DNA from: Gemmatimonadota bacterium
Lineage (GTDB): Bacteria; JAAXHH01
NCBI GenBank assembly: GCA_009841265.1
Contig: VXMB01000014.1
Span: 248,001 to 312,000, forward strand
Length of the DNA: 64,000 nt
Direction: 5' to 3'
Position numbers and translations under genes: made by a program
Shown: positions 27,870 to 37,307 of the stretch, in pieces
Numbering within the stretch: the stretch's first letter is position 1
Layout of the letters: each line of letters opens with the position of its first letter
The notes under the pieces: model-generated
What the model was told of the DNA's origin: nothing
Databases searched by the model: none
Seen by the model: the letters and a program-made list of their open reading frames with translations, nothing else

Positions 27870-30800
27870 ATGTCTATAACAATTTCACGAGCTTTGCGCT
27901 TCGCATTCGCTTTCGCGTTAGTGCTCAGCATCTCGACGGAAGCACAGGCGCAGATTTCGCTGGGTAAGATTTCCGGTGTCGTGGTCGACAGTGCGACGCG
28001 GGAACCGCTGCCTGCGGCCAGTGTCCGCGTCGAGGGCACGGTTCTGGGTGCTATGGCGAATGACATGGGCGAATACTTCATTCTGAACGTACCGCCCGGT
28101 TCCTACACCCTGGTGGTGAACGTCATCGGTTATGTCCCGGTGCGTGCCATAGGAACGCAGGTGGATGCCGATATCACCACGACGCTCAACTTCGAACTGG
28201 AGTCCACGATTCTCGAATCCGCCGAGGCGGTCGAGGTCGTGGCGACCCGGGACCTGGTTGAGAAGAGTCTGACCTCCACCCGGACCATCGTGCAGGCCGA
28301 AGAAATCCAGGCGCTGCCGGTGGTGAATATCGCCGAAGTGGTACTGACCACCGCGGGCAGCTTCGCCGGCAACCTTCGCGGCGGCCGTCCCCAGGATCAG
28401 CAGACCACCATCGACGGTGCCACGGTGACGGGTCAGCAGAACAACACGGGCCAGGCGTTTACGATCAACCCCTACATGATCCAGGAGCTTCAGGTCAAGA
28501 CGGGTACGTTCAACGCCGAGTACGTGAACGCATTGGCCGGTATCACCACGGTGGTGACCCGCGATGGCGGTTCCAATTACACCGGTAACTTCGAGTACCG
28601 TACGCTCGGCCAGAAAGGCCTCAACTGGACCAAGCCACCCGATCTCGATATCGTCGACGCCTACCGGGCCGGTTCCTGGTCTGAGCAGGATCTGCGCGAT
28701 ATCATCCAGGGCGCGATCGACAAGACGAACGCCTTCAACAGCGATCCCGCCCGCGCGGACGACGGTCTCAGGATGCAGGACCCCTTCGACGTGCTGGACA
28801 TGACCGGCGCGCCGGACAGCTGGTCCGCCATCTATAAGCGCGACACCTATTACTGGGATTACGACCGGGTCATTCCCGAACCCGAAGCCATCCTCTGGTC
28901 CTACCTGACGGACGGCCTGCCGGAAGCCCAGGCGAATAGCGGTGTCGCGGTGAATCGCGATGCTCCGGTGGATCGTTCGTTCCACCCGGACAAGTACAAC
29001 CAGTTCGCCCGGAACAACCGGACGGAGAAGCGCCCGGTCCAGATCGACTTCGGCATGGGCGGTCCGCTGGGCAGCAAACTGAACTGGTTCGCTTCAGGCC
29101 GTTTCAACGAGAGTTGGGGCCGCAATCCCAATGACTACTCCCGCCTGATGAACACCTTCGTGAAGATGACCTACCGGCCGCGGACCAGCATGAAGCTGTC
29201 CATGTCCGGACTCATCGAAGACCAGGGTTTCTTCAGCAAGAAGGGTCAGCGGAGCACGTCATACGGCTGGAAGTACAACGCCGATGGCCTCAACCAGAAC
29301 TACAACGGCCGTTTCCACTTGAACGTGGCGTATACCCATACGCTCAGCCCGCGGACCTTCTACGAGATCCGTTTCAGCCACCTGCGCGAGTACAACGAAC
29401 GCTATAATCCCAAGTACGGCAAGGAACCCCTGCCGGCGCTTACTTCCGCGTTCATCAACTCCGTGGGTTACTCGGCACTCGAGGAAGGCGCCGGTACGCA
29501 GGTGCCCTACATCCTGTACGGCGACCAAGCTTACTCTTCGATCGATTTCGGCAACTACTCTAGCGTGCGGCCTTTCAAGACGGACATCAACTTCGCCATT
29601 ACCAGCCAGGTGAACTCGAACCACCAGTTCAAGGGCGGTTTCGGCGTGACGATGAACGACTATGAAGAGAGCACGAGAGGCCCCGCCCGGGGTAACGCCG
29701 TGTCGCTCTTCAACGACCTGAATCTGGACCCGACCGCCAGCACGCTGCCCCTCGCCGGCAGGCAGGCGCACGTGTATCCGGTCGAGTACTTCGCGTACAT
29801 GCAGGACCGGATCGAGTACGGAAGTCTCGTGGTGAACGCAGGGCTGCGGCTGGACATCTTCAACGCCAACGCCAACGCGATCAACCCGTACCGTCCGCGT
29901 TCAGGTCCGGGTCCGGAGCACGACGATCCGGAATACCGTACGTTGGATCCGTCGATGAAGACGGGTCTGGCGCCGCGCCTGGGTATCTCCCATCCGATCA
30001 CGGACCGCGCTGCGCTGCACTATTCGTACGGCATCTTCAACCAGCGCCCGCCGTTGCAGCATCTGTACATGGGTCTGGTTCAGACTTCACCGTTCGAGCG
30101 TAACCACGGTAATCCGGACCTTCCGTTCCAGAAGTCCACGAACTACGAGATGGGTCTGCAGGCCGAGATCTATCCCGGTTACTACGTGGACGTTACCGGT
30201 TATTTCCGTGATGCGAACAACCAGCCGCTTACCTGGCTCTTCGCACCGGACGTAGCCTTCATCGGTGGATCGCAACGCGAAGTTTCCATCCTGCTTCCGA
30301 CGTTTGCCCAGGATGCACGGGGACTCGAGTTGTCGGTACGGCGCCAGATGGCCAACCGGTTCTCGGTACGGGCCAACTACACCCTGGCCTTTACGTCGGA
30401 TCTGACCACGCCGCAAACCGTCCGCGAACGCGGCGGTGAGACGGTGCTGGTATTCTCCGACTTCGTGGACGGGACGCCGACTCCGGATACCTACATCCGC
30501 GAGTTCACCGCTAACGATCGACGTCATCGTATTGTCGCGAACCTCCTGCTCGAGCTGCCCTACGGCATCAGCGCTTCTTTCCTGACCAAGGCTCAGAGCG
30601 GCAACCAGTACCGCACATCCAGCGACCAGGCGATTGATCCGCTCGGTCTGCTTGCTGCTGCGCATCGCTCGCCCTGGACCTGGACGACCGACCTGTACGC
30701 CCAGAAGAATTTCGATCTCGGCAATGTGCGGCTCGGCGTGTTCACCCAGGTCAACAATCTCTTCGACCGGGCGAACATCTATACCGTCGCCAGCGCCTCT

Positions 30801-30932
30801 AACAACGCGGCCGGCGACCGCTGGCAACGCCGCGGCGATCCCGTGGGTCTCGTAGGCGGTCCGGTGGGTGGCATTGGTACGCAGGCCAACGGACCACGCG
30901 ACATCTGGGTGGGTCTCAACTTAGCATGGTAG
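27870..30932 (+). CDS. TonB-dependent receptor with carboxypeptidase-like N-domain
   Basis: A 1020-residue outer-membrane receptor. The signal peptide runs to about residue 28 (LVLSISTEAQAQ). It is followed by a CarboxypepD_reg-like Ig domain (GKISGVVVDSATREPLPAAS to about residue 110), a plug (about 120-240), and a beta barrel ending IWVGLNLAW, an outer-membrane C-terminal Trp signature. This layout is SusC/Cir-like and common in the FCB group. No SusD partner follows; the next genes encode a secreted protein and PorV, so the ligand is unknown. GAGGAG lies nine bases before the ATG. Codons are richer in GGT/CGT than in neighbours, suggesting high expression. Confidence 0.92.
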   Translation: MSITISRALRFAFAFALVLSISTEAQAQISLGKISGVVVDSATREPLPAASVRVEGTVLGAMANDMGEYFILNVPPGSYTLVVNVIGYVPVRAIGTQVDADITTTLNFELESTILESAEAVEVVATRDLVEKSLTSTRTIVQAEEIQALPVVNIAEVVLTTAGSFAGNLRGGRPQDQQTTIDGATVTGQQNNTGQAFTINPYMIQELQVKTGTFNAEYVNALAGITTVVTRDGGSNYTGNFEYRTLGQKGLNWTKPPDLDIVDAYRAGSWSEQDLRDIIQGAIDKTNAFNSDPARADDGLRMQDPFDVLDMTGAPDSWSAIYKRDTYYWDYDRVIPEPEAILWSYLTDGLPEAQANSGVAVNRDAPVDRSFHPDKYNQFARNNRTEKRPVQIDFGMGGPLGSKLNWFASGRFNESWGRNPNDYSRLMNTFVKMTYRPRTSMKLSMSGLIEDQGFFSKKGQRSTSYGWKYNADGLNQNYNGRFHLNVAYTHTLSPRTFYEIRFSHLREYNERYNPKYGKEPLPALTSAFINSVGYSALEEGAGTQVPYILYGDQAYSSIDFGNYSSVRPFKTDINFAITSQVNSNHQFKGGFGVTMNDYEESTRGPARGNAVSLFNDLNLDPTASTLPLAGRQAHVYPVEYFAYMQDRIEYGSLVVNAGLRLDIFNANANAINPYRPRSGPGPEHDDPEYRTLDPSMKTGLAPRLGISHPITDRAALHYSYGIFNQRPPLQHLYMGLVQTSPFERNHGNPDLPFQKSTNYEMGLQAEIYPGYYVDVTGYFRDANNQPLTWLFAPDVAFIGGSQREVSILLPTFAQDARGLELSVRRQMANRFSVRANYTLAFTSDLTTPQTVRERGGETVLVFSDFVDGTPTPDTYIREFTANDRRHRIVANLLLELPYGISASFLTKAQSGNQYRTSSDQAIDPLGLLAAAHRSPWTWTTDLYAQKNFDLGNVRLGVFTQVNNLFDRANIYTVASASNNAAGDRWQRRGDPVGLVGGPVGGIGTQANGPRDIWVGLNLAW

Positions 30933-31011
30933 TAAACCCAACGCGGGAAGGCGCGCATTTACCGCGCGTCTTCTCGCAACGTTGGCGGCGTTCGCGGAAC
31001 GTTGCCGGCAT

Positions 31012-31018
31012 AAGGAGG
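31012..31018 (+). promoter_or_regulatory. Shine-Dalgarno deciding a TTG start
   Basis: AAGGAGG ends seven bases before TTG 31025. It makes this TTG, not the upstream in-frame GTG, the start of the large exported protein. Confidence 0.8.
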
Positions 31019-31024
31019 TTCATT

Positions 31025-34000
31025 TTGAAGAAATGGCGTCGATACGTAACAGCCGGAGCGTTGGTGCTTTCTTCGGCGGCAATCCTTGGGACAGCTTCAT
31101 ATCTCACGGCTTTGCCGGACGCCCCGGCAAACTCCGCGACGGCTCAGGGAGTTCCGGTTCCCCACGAGCTCGGCGTGGGTGAAAGGCAGCCTGCCTATAT
31201 CGGTGGTCAGACCTATATGGCCGTCATGAATTCGGAACTGACCGATACCTACACCGGTTGGGGTTGGCGTGGGTCCGGCCGTTCCATGAGTCCGACGATG
31301 GGCTATCCTTCGTACACCTTCCCGGCGGGCGGGTTGGACGCGCCACTGTGGGCGTCGGCCTTCGGCATCACGGCCTATCTGCCTGACGCCGTGGCCGGTA
31401 TGCCTGCAAGCCGCGCCGAAGGTGCTTTCGTCGGAACGAACAACGTATACCGGGCTCCGCCTCACCAGCGTGAGAATCCGCCCGCGGGCTTCTGGTCCGA
31501 TCAGGGCGGTTCGCAGAGCCCCGGTTTTGGTGGCGGCACCGTGGGCCCCGGTGGATACCGCGAGCCCTTCATCACGGAAGCCACCTTCAATACGAACGCC
31601 GGTATTCGGATCTTGCGTCAGTCGTACAGCTTCAGCTACGGCTACGGCCATACGAATGACTTCATCCTGCTGCGTCATGTATTGAACACGCATGGCGATG
31701 TGGATGTGAATACCGATAACAGTCCGGAATTAAACGGAGCCACGGTCAAGAACTTCCTGATCATCTTCAACTACGACTTCGATATTCCATGGACGAACAA
31801 TCCCCTCCTGACGGGCGGGGCGATCGGCGGTGGTACCGGTGGCGACGACAAGCAGCCGCCCGCCATGTTCAGCCGCGTGATGCCTCTCGCCGTACCGGAA
31901 GGGCTGATCAACTCGGGCCGTTACAACCAGGCGCCTTACAGCGACCGGTTCTACTCCGGCCTGGTCACCATGTTCGACGAGGACAATCCGGGACATCCGG
32001 GTATTGATTCCTACGTGTGGAATACGACCAACGGTAACTTCAATCCGTTGCACGTGGGCGAAGCCTCCCTGATGATTCTCGAAGGTTCCGGCGACGATGA
32101 TCCGCTTGGTGACACGAACAACGTCGCGGCGCTGGATATCTACGATGCGCCGTCCGTCGGCCTGTTCAACACCCACGAATGGTGGATCGCTGACTTGAGA
32201 GGCGTGTTCGGCTGGTACGAGGGCTCGCTTACCAAGTACCTCGAGAACAAGAAGGTCAACGTTCCGGGCGGAAGCAGTGCGCCGCATCCGGATCTCTTCA
32301 CCAGTGGTTCGCCTCTCGGCAGAACAACCGATATCAGCACCTGGACCGCCAAGACGCAGCCAGGTGGATCGGCCGAAGGCATGGGCCTGATGTGGGGCGA
32401 CCCGCGTAACCTGACCCAGCCCGGCAATCCCGGTGCGGCTCAGGGTGTGCAGTCTGGTCAGTACGACAGTTTTACGCTCTTCGATCTCGACGGCGTGTTC
32501 AGGGGCATCGTGCCCGATCCGTACAACGGAAGCGACACGAAGGAAGAGACCTCGGGCGCCGGTTGCATCCGGAACGCCCTGGGCTGGGGCCCATACACCA
32601 AGGCGCCCGGCGAAGACCTGACCATCTGGCATGTTGACCTCATCGGCGCCGGCAAGGATGGCGCCTATGACGTGTATCTCCGCGCTATGGACGTCTGGAT
32701 GCAGCGGAAGTACAACATGGCGAACAATACGTACTACTGGGACGGCTCCAACGACCGTACCATCCCCATGTACAACGCCGATGGTTCCGTAATGCGGGAC
32801 GGCGACGGCGCGGTCATGTCGCAGACCATCAACTTGGGTCGCGGCACAGCCAGCGGCGCGCTGTTCCACCCGCCTCCGCCTCCTACCCTGTCGGTCTTCC
32901 CGACCGCCAACGGTACGATCGCGCTGGCGTGGGCCAACAATGCGGAAACGGCTATCGATCCGGGCCGGGGCACCGCGGACTTCGCGAAGTACCGCGTGTA
33001 CCGCGCTTCCGGTTTCATCGATCAGTTCCCGACCGCTACAGTAGCCCATGATGTCGGTTACAACAGTACGGTGATTCCGCCGAATCTCGGTCTGAGCGAT
33101 GGCGCCGCACCGGTCACGAACGTAACCGATCCGACGAGTGCCGCGGTGAAGCAGGGCCATCCCTACGCCCGGTTCATCCATGAAGGCCTGACGCTCGGCG
33201 CCGATTACAACATCGGCCGGGTTTACGACTTTGTGGCCGACGACCTGGTGAAGCGCTTCGCGGCGCCGAACTTCTCCGGTCCGTATGTCCAGATCGCTGA
33301 ATTCGGCGGCGGCGGCGGCAATCAGACCAACAGTCTGAATCCGCCGGAATCCGTTTCCTATCCGAACCCGTATCCGGCTGGTAACAGGCTGCCGGGTTTC
33401 GAGGATGATTTCATCGAAACCAAGCCGAGTTCGGCACAGATCGTCGAAGCGAACAATGCTCTGGGCGCTACGACGGCCATCGCCACCAGCTTCTCGGATC
33501 GCTATCCGGATGCCATCGGATCCGGCGATGCGCAGATTACCAGTGTCGGCGGTATTCCCACGGATCCCCGACTGGTCGGCAAGAGCGGTTATATGTTCGA
33601 GGATCGTTCCGTGCTGATCGGTTTCAGCTACTGGTACTACGTAGCTTCGGTGGATAACGAAAGCGCGCAACAGCACGATTTCGATAACTACGTGGCCGAT
33701 CAGGGTTCTACGCAGCGCGTGATCACCCGTACGATCAACGGGCTCGAGAGTTTTTACACGATGAACGCGAACGGTACGGACGGACGCTGGCACGGCCAGT
33801 ATCCGTACCGGGGTTTGACGGTGGGACCGCAGGTACCGGGACAGGACGTTATCCCGACTACCGTGATCCGTAACGAGGTTGTGGGCGGTGTGGCCGAATT
33901 CGAGAATCTGATCACGGTCGCGCCCAACCCCTTCGTCTTCCAGGCCCAGTGGGATCTGGCAACGAAGTCGCAAACCGTCAAGTTCTTCAACGCTCCGGTA

Positions 34001-34216
34001 CCGTCCCGCATCACGATCTTCGATGCGGCCGGCCTGCTGGTGAAGCAGTTCTCCGTTCCGGGTGACCAGACCACGACGATCGGCGGTGTGACGGACTGGG
34101 ATCTGAAGAATGATTCCAACGTACCGGTTTCCAGCGGTCTGTATATCATCGTGGTAGAAGCCGAGATCGGTGGCGTGGACTACACGAAAACACTGAAACT
34201 CTACGTCCGGCGGTAA
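31025..34216 (+). CDS. Large exported protein with T9SS/FlgD-like C-terminal domain
   Basis: A 1063-residue protein of unknown function. The N-terminus MKKWRRYVTAGALVLSSAAI is a signal peptide. The middle is rich in Gly, Asn, Asp and Pro, with no enzyme motif recognised. Near residue 620 PPPPPTLSVFPTANGTIAL opens a fibronectin-III-like domain. The last 100 residues (VAPNPFVFQAQW, then IFDAAGLLVKQF and SSGLYIIVVEAEI) match the FlgD-Ig-like/type IX sorting domain. The TTG start has AAGGAGG seven bases upstream. The gene lies between a TonB receptor and a PorV-family gene, and PorV shuttles such cargo, so surface location is likely. Its strong GGT/CGT codon bias suggests an abundant protein. Confidence 0.82.
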   Translation: MKKWRRYVTAGALVLSSAAILGTASYLTALPDAPANSATAQGVPVPHELGVGERQPAYIGGQTYMAVMNSELTDTYTGWGWRGSGRSMSPTMGYPSYTFPAGGLDAPLWASAFGITAYLPDAVAGMPASRAEGAFVGTNNVYRAPPHQRENPPAGFWSDQGGSQSPGFGGGTVGPGGYREPFITEATFNTNAGIRILRQSYSFSYGYGHTNDFILLRHVLNTHGDVDVNTDNSPELNGATVKNFLIIFNYDFDIPWTNNPLLTGGAIGGGTGGDDKQPPAMFSRVMPLAVPEGLINSGRYNQAPYSDRFYSGLVTMFDEDNPGHPGIDSYVWNTTNGNFNPLHVGEASLMILEGSGDDDPLGDTNNVAALDIYDAPSVGLFNTHEWWIADLRGVFGWYEGSLTKYLENKKVNVPGGSSAPHPDLFTSGSPLGRTTDISTWTAKTQPGGSAEGMGLMWGDPRNLTQPGNPGAAQGVQSGQYDSFTLFDLDGVFRGIVPDPYNGSDTKEETSGAGCIRNALGWGPYTKAPGEDLTIWHVDLIGAGKDGAYDVYLRAMDVWMQRKYNMANNTYYWDGSNDRTIPMYNADGSVMRDGDGAVMSQTINLGRGTASGALFHPPPPPTLSVFPTANGTIALAWANNAETAIDPGRGTADFAKYRVYRASGFIDQFPTATVAHDVGYNSTVIPPNLGLSDGAAPVTNVTDPTSAAVKQGHPYARFIHEGLTLGADYNIGRVYDFVADDLVKRFAAPNFSGPYVQIAEFGGGGGNQTNSLNPPESVSYPNPYPAGNRLPGFEDDFIETKPSSAQIVEANNALGATTAIATSFSDRYPDAIGSGDAQITSVGGIPTDPRLVGKSGYMFEDRSVLIGFSYWYYVASVDNESAQQHDFDNYVADQGSTQRVITRTINGLESFYTMNANGTDGRWHGQYPYRGLTVGPQVPGQDVIPTTVIRNEVVGGVAEFENLITVAPNPFVFQAQWDLATKSQTVKFFNAPVPSRITIFDAAGLLVKQFSVPGDQTTTIGGVTDWDLKNDSNVPVSSGLYIIVVEAEIGGVDYTKTLKLYVRR

Positions 34217-34290
34217 ACTGCGGTTACGTCCTGCGCCATGGGCCATGACCGGCCATGGCGCGGGGCGGTCCGATTCAGGGAGGTTTTCTA

Positions 34291-35274
34291 ATGAAAGTAT
34301 TGTTTCGCTGGGGCGTGGTCACCGGACTCCTGCTGGCACTGTCAGCACCGGTACATGCTCAGGTTTCCAAAGGTGGAACCGCCGCGACGAAGTTTCTGAC
34401 GTTGGATGCTAGCGCCCGTGTCGCGGGTGTTGGATCCTCCGCCACGTCCTATACGGATCTGGGCGCGTTCTCTGCACTGACGAACCAGGCTACCATGGTG
34501 TTCGTCGAGGGCAGGGGCGCGGTCGGCGTTTCCTATGCACCGTATTTCGCGGAAATGACCGTGTTCAGCGCAGGTCTCGTTTGGAATCTCGGCGACAACG
34601 GGGCGGTGGGTGTGAGTGTGCACTCGTTGCTTTCGGGCGACATACCTTATACCACCTCTGGAGATCCGACGGGTCAATTCGCCAACCAGGGCCAGAACTT
34701 CAACGTGACGGACCTGGCCATCGGGCCGAGCTATGCGCGTCGTCTGACAGATTCCTTCGCGGTCGGCGGATCGCTGAAGTACGTGTCGGAAGGCACGAGC
34801 GGCGCCGGAGACGATGACCGTACCAGCACGGCGGTTGCGGTCGACGTGGGCACCATCTATACGACAGACTTCCGTAATTTCCGTATTGGCGCCTCGTTCC
34901 AGAACTTCGGTCCGGACATGCAATTCATCGAAGAGTCGAGCGCTCGCGATCAGTTGCCTACGACGTTCCGTATCGGTTTTGCCATTGAACCGACCGAACT
35001 GCCGGTGGGCAGCATCATGACCAGCGCCGAACTCTGGAAGCTCCGCGAGTTCGATTCCGTGCTCAATCTCGGTATCGAGTGGTGGGTGAACGACTACATC
35101 GCGGGCCGGGTAGGCTGGAAAGCCGGATACAGCGGCGGCCAGGACGAAGGCGTTTCCGCTGGTGCCGGTCTCCGGTTCAGCCAGGGTGAATTGAGTCTCA
35201 ACGTTGATTACGCGTATACGCAGTATGAACTGCTGGACGATCTGCATCGCGTGTCCGTCGGCGTGGGCTTCTAA
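34291..35274 (+). CDS. PorV/PorQ family outer-membrane protein
   Basis: A 327-residue beta-barrel protein. The signal peptide runs to about residue 24 (LSAPVHAQ). The mature start KGGTAATKFLTLDASARVAG and the segment LTNQATMVF are characteristic of PorV/PorQ (type IX secretion shuttle or attachment proteins), which are FadL-like barrels. PorV collects type IX cargo from the translocon. GGGAGG lies seven bases before the ATG at 34291; the earlier ATG at 34255 lacks this. It directly follows the large protein with a sorting-like domain, a fitting partner. A terminator closes the three-gene unit. Confidence 0.85.
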   Translation: MKVLFRWGVVTGLLLALSAPVHAQVSKGGTAATKFLTLDASARVAGVGSSATSYTDLGAFSALTNQATMVFVEGRGAVGVSYAPYFAEMTVFSAGLVWNLGDNGAVGVSVHSLLSGDIPYTTSGDPTGQFANQGQNFNVTDLAIGPSYARRLTDSFAVGGSLKYVSEGTSGAGDDDRTSTAVAVDVGTIYTTDFRNFRIGASFQNFGPDMQFIEESSARDQLPTTFRIGFAIEPTELPVGSIMTSAELWKLREFDSVLNLGIEWWVNDYIAGRVGWKAGYSGGQDEGVSAGAGLRFSQGELSLNVDYAYTQYELLDDLHRVSVGVGF

Positions 35275-35327
35275 ACATCAAGCCAGGAAGCACCGATGGA
35301 TGTAAGCATTATCGTTTGAAGCATCAG

Positions 35328-35365
35328 GAGAATCCCTCAGTCCGTTCGATGAGGGATTCTCTTAT
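35328..35365 (+). terminator. Hairpin terminator after the PorV-family gene
   Basis: A perfect 12-bp stem, GAGAATCCCTCA (35328-35339) and TGAGGGATTCTC (35350-35361), with a 10-base loop and a TTATGTT tail. It ends the receptor unit 25 bp before the cytochrome start. The T-run is short, so some read-through into the cytochrome cluster is possible. Confidence 0.75.
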
Positions 35366-35389
35366 GTTGTGAGAGAATCGGGGAATTCA

Positions 35390-37297
35390 ATGAAGTTGAG
35401 TGGACTGGCCGGATACAGGCAGTTGGTGAGGGTTTTCGTAATCGGATGCATTGCGGCCGCCGGAGCGATGATCGGTCCGGAAGCCAGGGCTCAGGTCCTG
35501 CAGTTGAGCGGCATCGTCATCGATGGAAAAGACCCTATACCGGGTGTCCGCGTGCGGGAACACGGGAAGCCGGATTTCGTGCTTACCGATTCCGAGGGAA
35601 GGTTTACCCTGAATATCATTGAAGAACCCGTGCAGCATTACGCGGTAACGGCAGGCAAGGAAGGCTGGTTGAACGGCGGGGTCATGGTAGATCCCAAAAC
35701 ATCATATACGACGATCGTATTGCAAAAAGTACCCGAAGAGAAAGACGACGCCTACAATTTCATCACCCCCCACAAATCGCTGGTCGATCTTCGCGAGGAT
35801 CCGGAAGAGCTGGAACGACTGCGCACGCAATCCCACACGGGCTTCGAAGAGGGGTGCAATCTCTGCCATTTCGAACCGACCTGTTATCTTTGCCATAGAG
35901 ATCTCTACGATCAGTGGAGTACTTCCCAGCACGCGAAAGGCGTGACCAATCCGTGGACGTTGAACCTATACGACGGTACGGACGCGGACGGGAATGAAAA
36001 CGTGGGACCTGGTTTCAGACTGGATTTTCCCGATGAAGCCGGAGAGTGCGCCGATTGCCACGCCCCGTCGGCCGCCGTGCAAGCGCCGGGTCATACCGAC
36101 CTGAAGGTCGTGTACAACCGTTCGCTGGCCTACCCGACCGTCCAGGACTACAAGACGCTTGAACGCATGGAGTACGAAAAACTGGCCGGTTCAGTCGACG
36201 CTGCGGGGATTCATTGCGATTTCTGCCACAAGATTCAGCACGTGGAGGTCAATGACCACGCGGGCGTGAATGGATCGATCACCCTGAACCTGGTGGCCAT
36301 GGAAGAAGAAAGGCAGGCCCGGCTCATCAAGGGGAAGTTCCCGCCGATCTTCGTCTACGGACCCTATGACGACGTCATCAACTTCACCCCCTTGCCGGGT
36401 TCATCCAATACCTCGCCCATGGTGGCGAGCTACAATCCGCAATACACGAGCAGCGATTACTGCTCTGCCTGCCACCAGCACAAGAACAAGCACGGCCTTC
36501 CGTTCATGGATACGTACCGGGAATGGAAGGAGAGTCCCTATTCCGCCATGGGCATCGAGTGCCAGGACTGCCACATGGAGCCCGATTCCGACGGTTTCAC
36601 CTTTGGTTCTTTCGTAAACGGCGACGCGGAGAAGTTCTGGACACCCATCGGATACCGGGATCCGACCACCGTTAAGACACACGGGTTCCCCGGGGCCACG
36701 GAAGAGCTCCTGCCGAACGCCGCCACCCTGGCCATCGACGCCGTTGTTTCAGGCGGCCTGCTGACGGTGACCGTGGACGTGCGCAACGTCAATACCGGCC
36801 ATCACATCCCGTCGGGGATCACCATCAGGAACATGCTGTTGCTCGTGACGCCCGTGCTGGCGAATGGCGATACCCTGCGTTACGTGGGGGACCAGCGCGT
36901 ACCGTCCTACGGCGGCGAAGGCGACCTGGCCGAAGGAAACTACGCGGGCTACCCTGGCAAGGGATTCGCCCTGGTCTTCGGTGACGACGCGGGCAACACC
37001 CACGTCATGGACTGGCAGGCGACCCGCATCGTTGAAGACACGCGGATCAAGGCGCGCGAGGCGGATCGCTCCGTGTATTCCTTCGAAGTCCCGTCGGATG
37101 TCGATCGCGTGGATATCCATACCGATCTGATTTACAGAAGAGCGTTCAAGCCGCTGGCTGATCTCAAGAAGTGGACGCAGAAAGACATGGCCGTGGCTTC
37201 GGACGTCACCACGGTAAGGCCGGTTGGACAACTGGAAGTTTCCACGCCTTCGAAAGGACTGAGCCTCCGCGATCGTCTCAGGTCCTACTTCGACTGA
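35390..37297 (+). CDS. Six-heme c-type cytochrome with carboxypeptidase-like N-domain
   Basis: A 635-residue exported cytochrome. After a signal peptide (IGPEARAQ, about residue 35) comes a CarboxypepD_reg-like domain (LQLSGIVIDGKDPIPGVRVR). Six CxxCH heme sites follow: CNLCH (156-160), CYLCH (165-169), CADCH (220-224), CDFCH (276-280), CSACH (358-362) and CQDCH (391-395). The last 220 residues lack hemes and form a beta-rich domain (VDVRNVNTGHHIPSGI). Spacing resembles cytochrome c554-like/NapC-neighbour multiheme proteins, but the substrate is unknown. It starts the five-gene cluster ending with CRTAC1, and all neighbours are exported, so periplasmic or surface electron transfer is likely. 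Confidence 0.88.
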   Translation: MKLSGLAGYRQLVRVFVIGCIAAAGAMIGPEARAQVLQLSGIVIDGKDPIPGVRVREHGKPDFVLTDSEGRFTLNIIEEPVQHYAVTAGKEGWLNGGVMVDPKTSYTTIVLQKVPEEKDDAYNFITPHKSLVDLREDPEELERLRTQSHTGFEEGCNLCHFEPTCYLCHRDLYDQWSTSQHAKGVTNPWTLNLYDGTDADGNENVGPGFRLDFPDEAGECADCHAPSAAVQAPGHTDLKVVYNRSLAYPTVQDYKTLERMEYEKLAGSVDAAGIHCDFCHKIQHVEVNDHAGVNGSITLNLVAMEEERQARLIKGKFPPIFVYGPYDDVINFTPLPGSSNTSPMVASYNPQYTSSDYCSACHQHKNKHGLPFMDTYREWKESPYSAMGIECQDCHMEPDSDGFTFGSFVNGDAEKFWTPIGYRDPTTVKTHGFPGATEELLPNAATLAIDAVVSGGLLTVTVDVRNVNTGHHIPSGITIRNMLLLVTPVLANGDTLRYVGDQRVPSYGGEGDLAEGNYAGYPGKGFALVFGDDAGNTHVMDWQATRIVEDTRIKAREADRSVYSFEVPSDVDRVDIHTDLIYRRAFKPLADLKKWTQKDMAVASDVTTVRPVGQLEVSTPSKGLSLRDRLRSYFD

Positions 37298-37307
37298 CGG
37301 GTACGGA

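Noticed and set aside
31025..34216. SusD-type lipoprotein partner of the TonB receptor
   Set aside because: The following product has no lipobox or SusD-like TPR domain and instead ends in a sorting-type domain.
31730..34246. 838-codon open frame opposite the large exported protein
   Set aside because: The plus-strand gene has an SD, signal peptide and C-terminal sorting domain; the antisense product has none.
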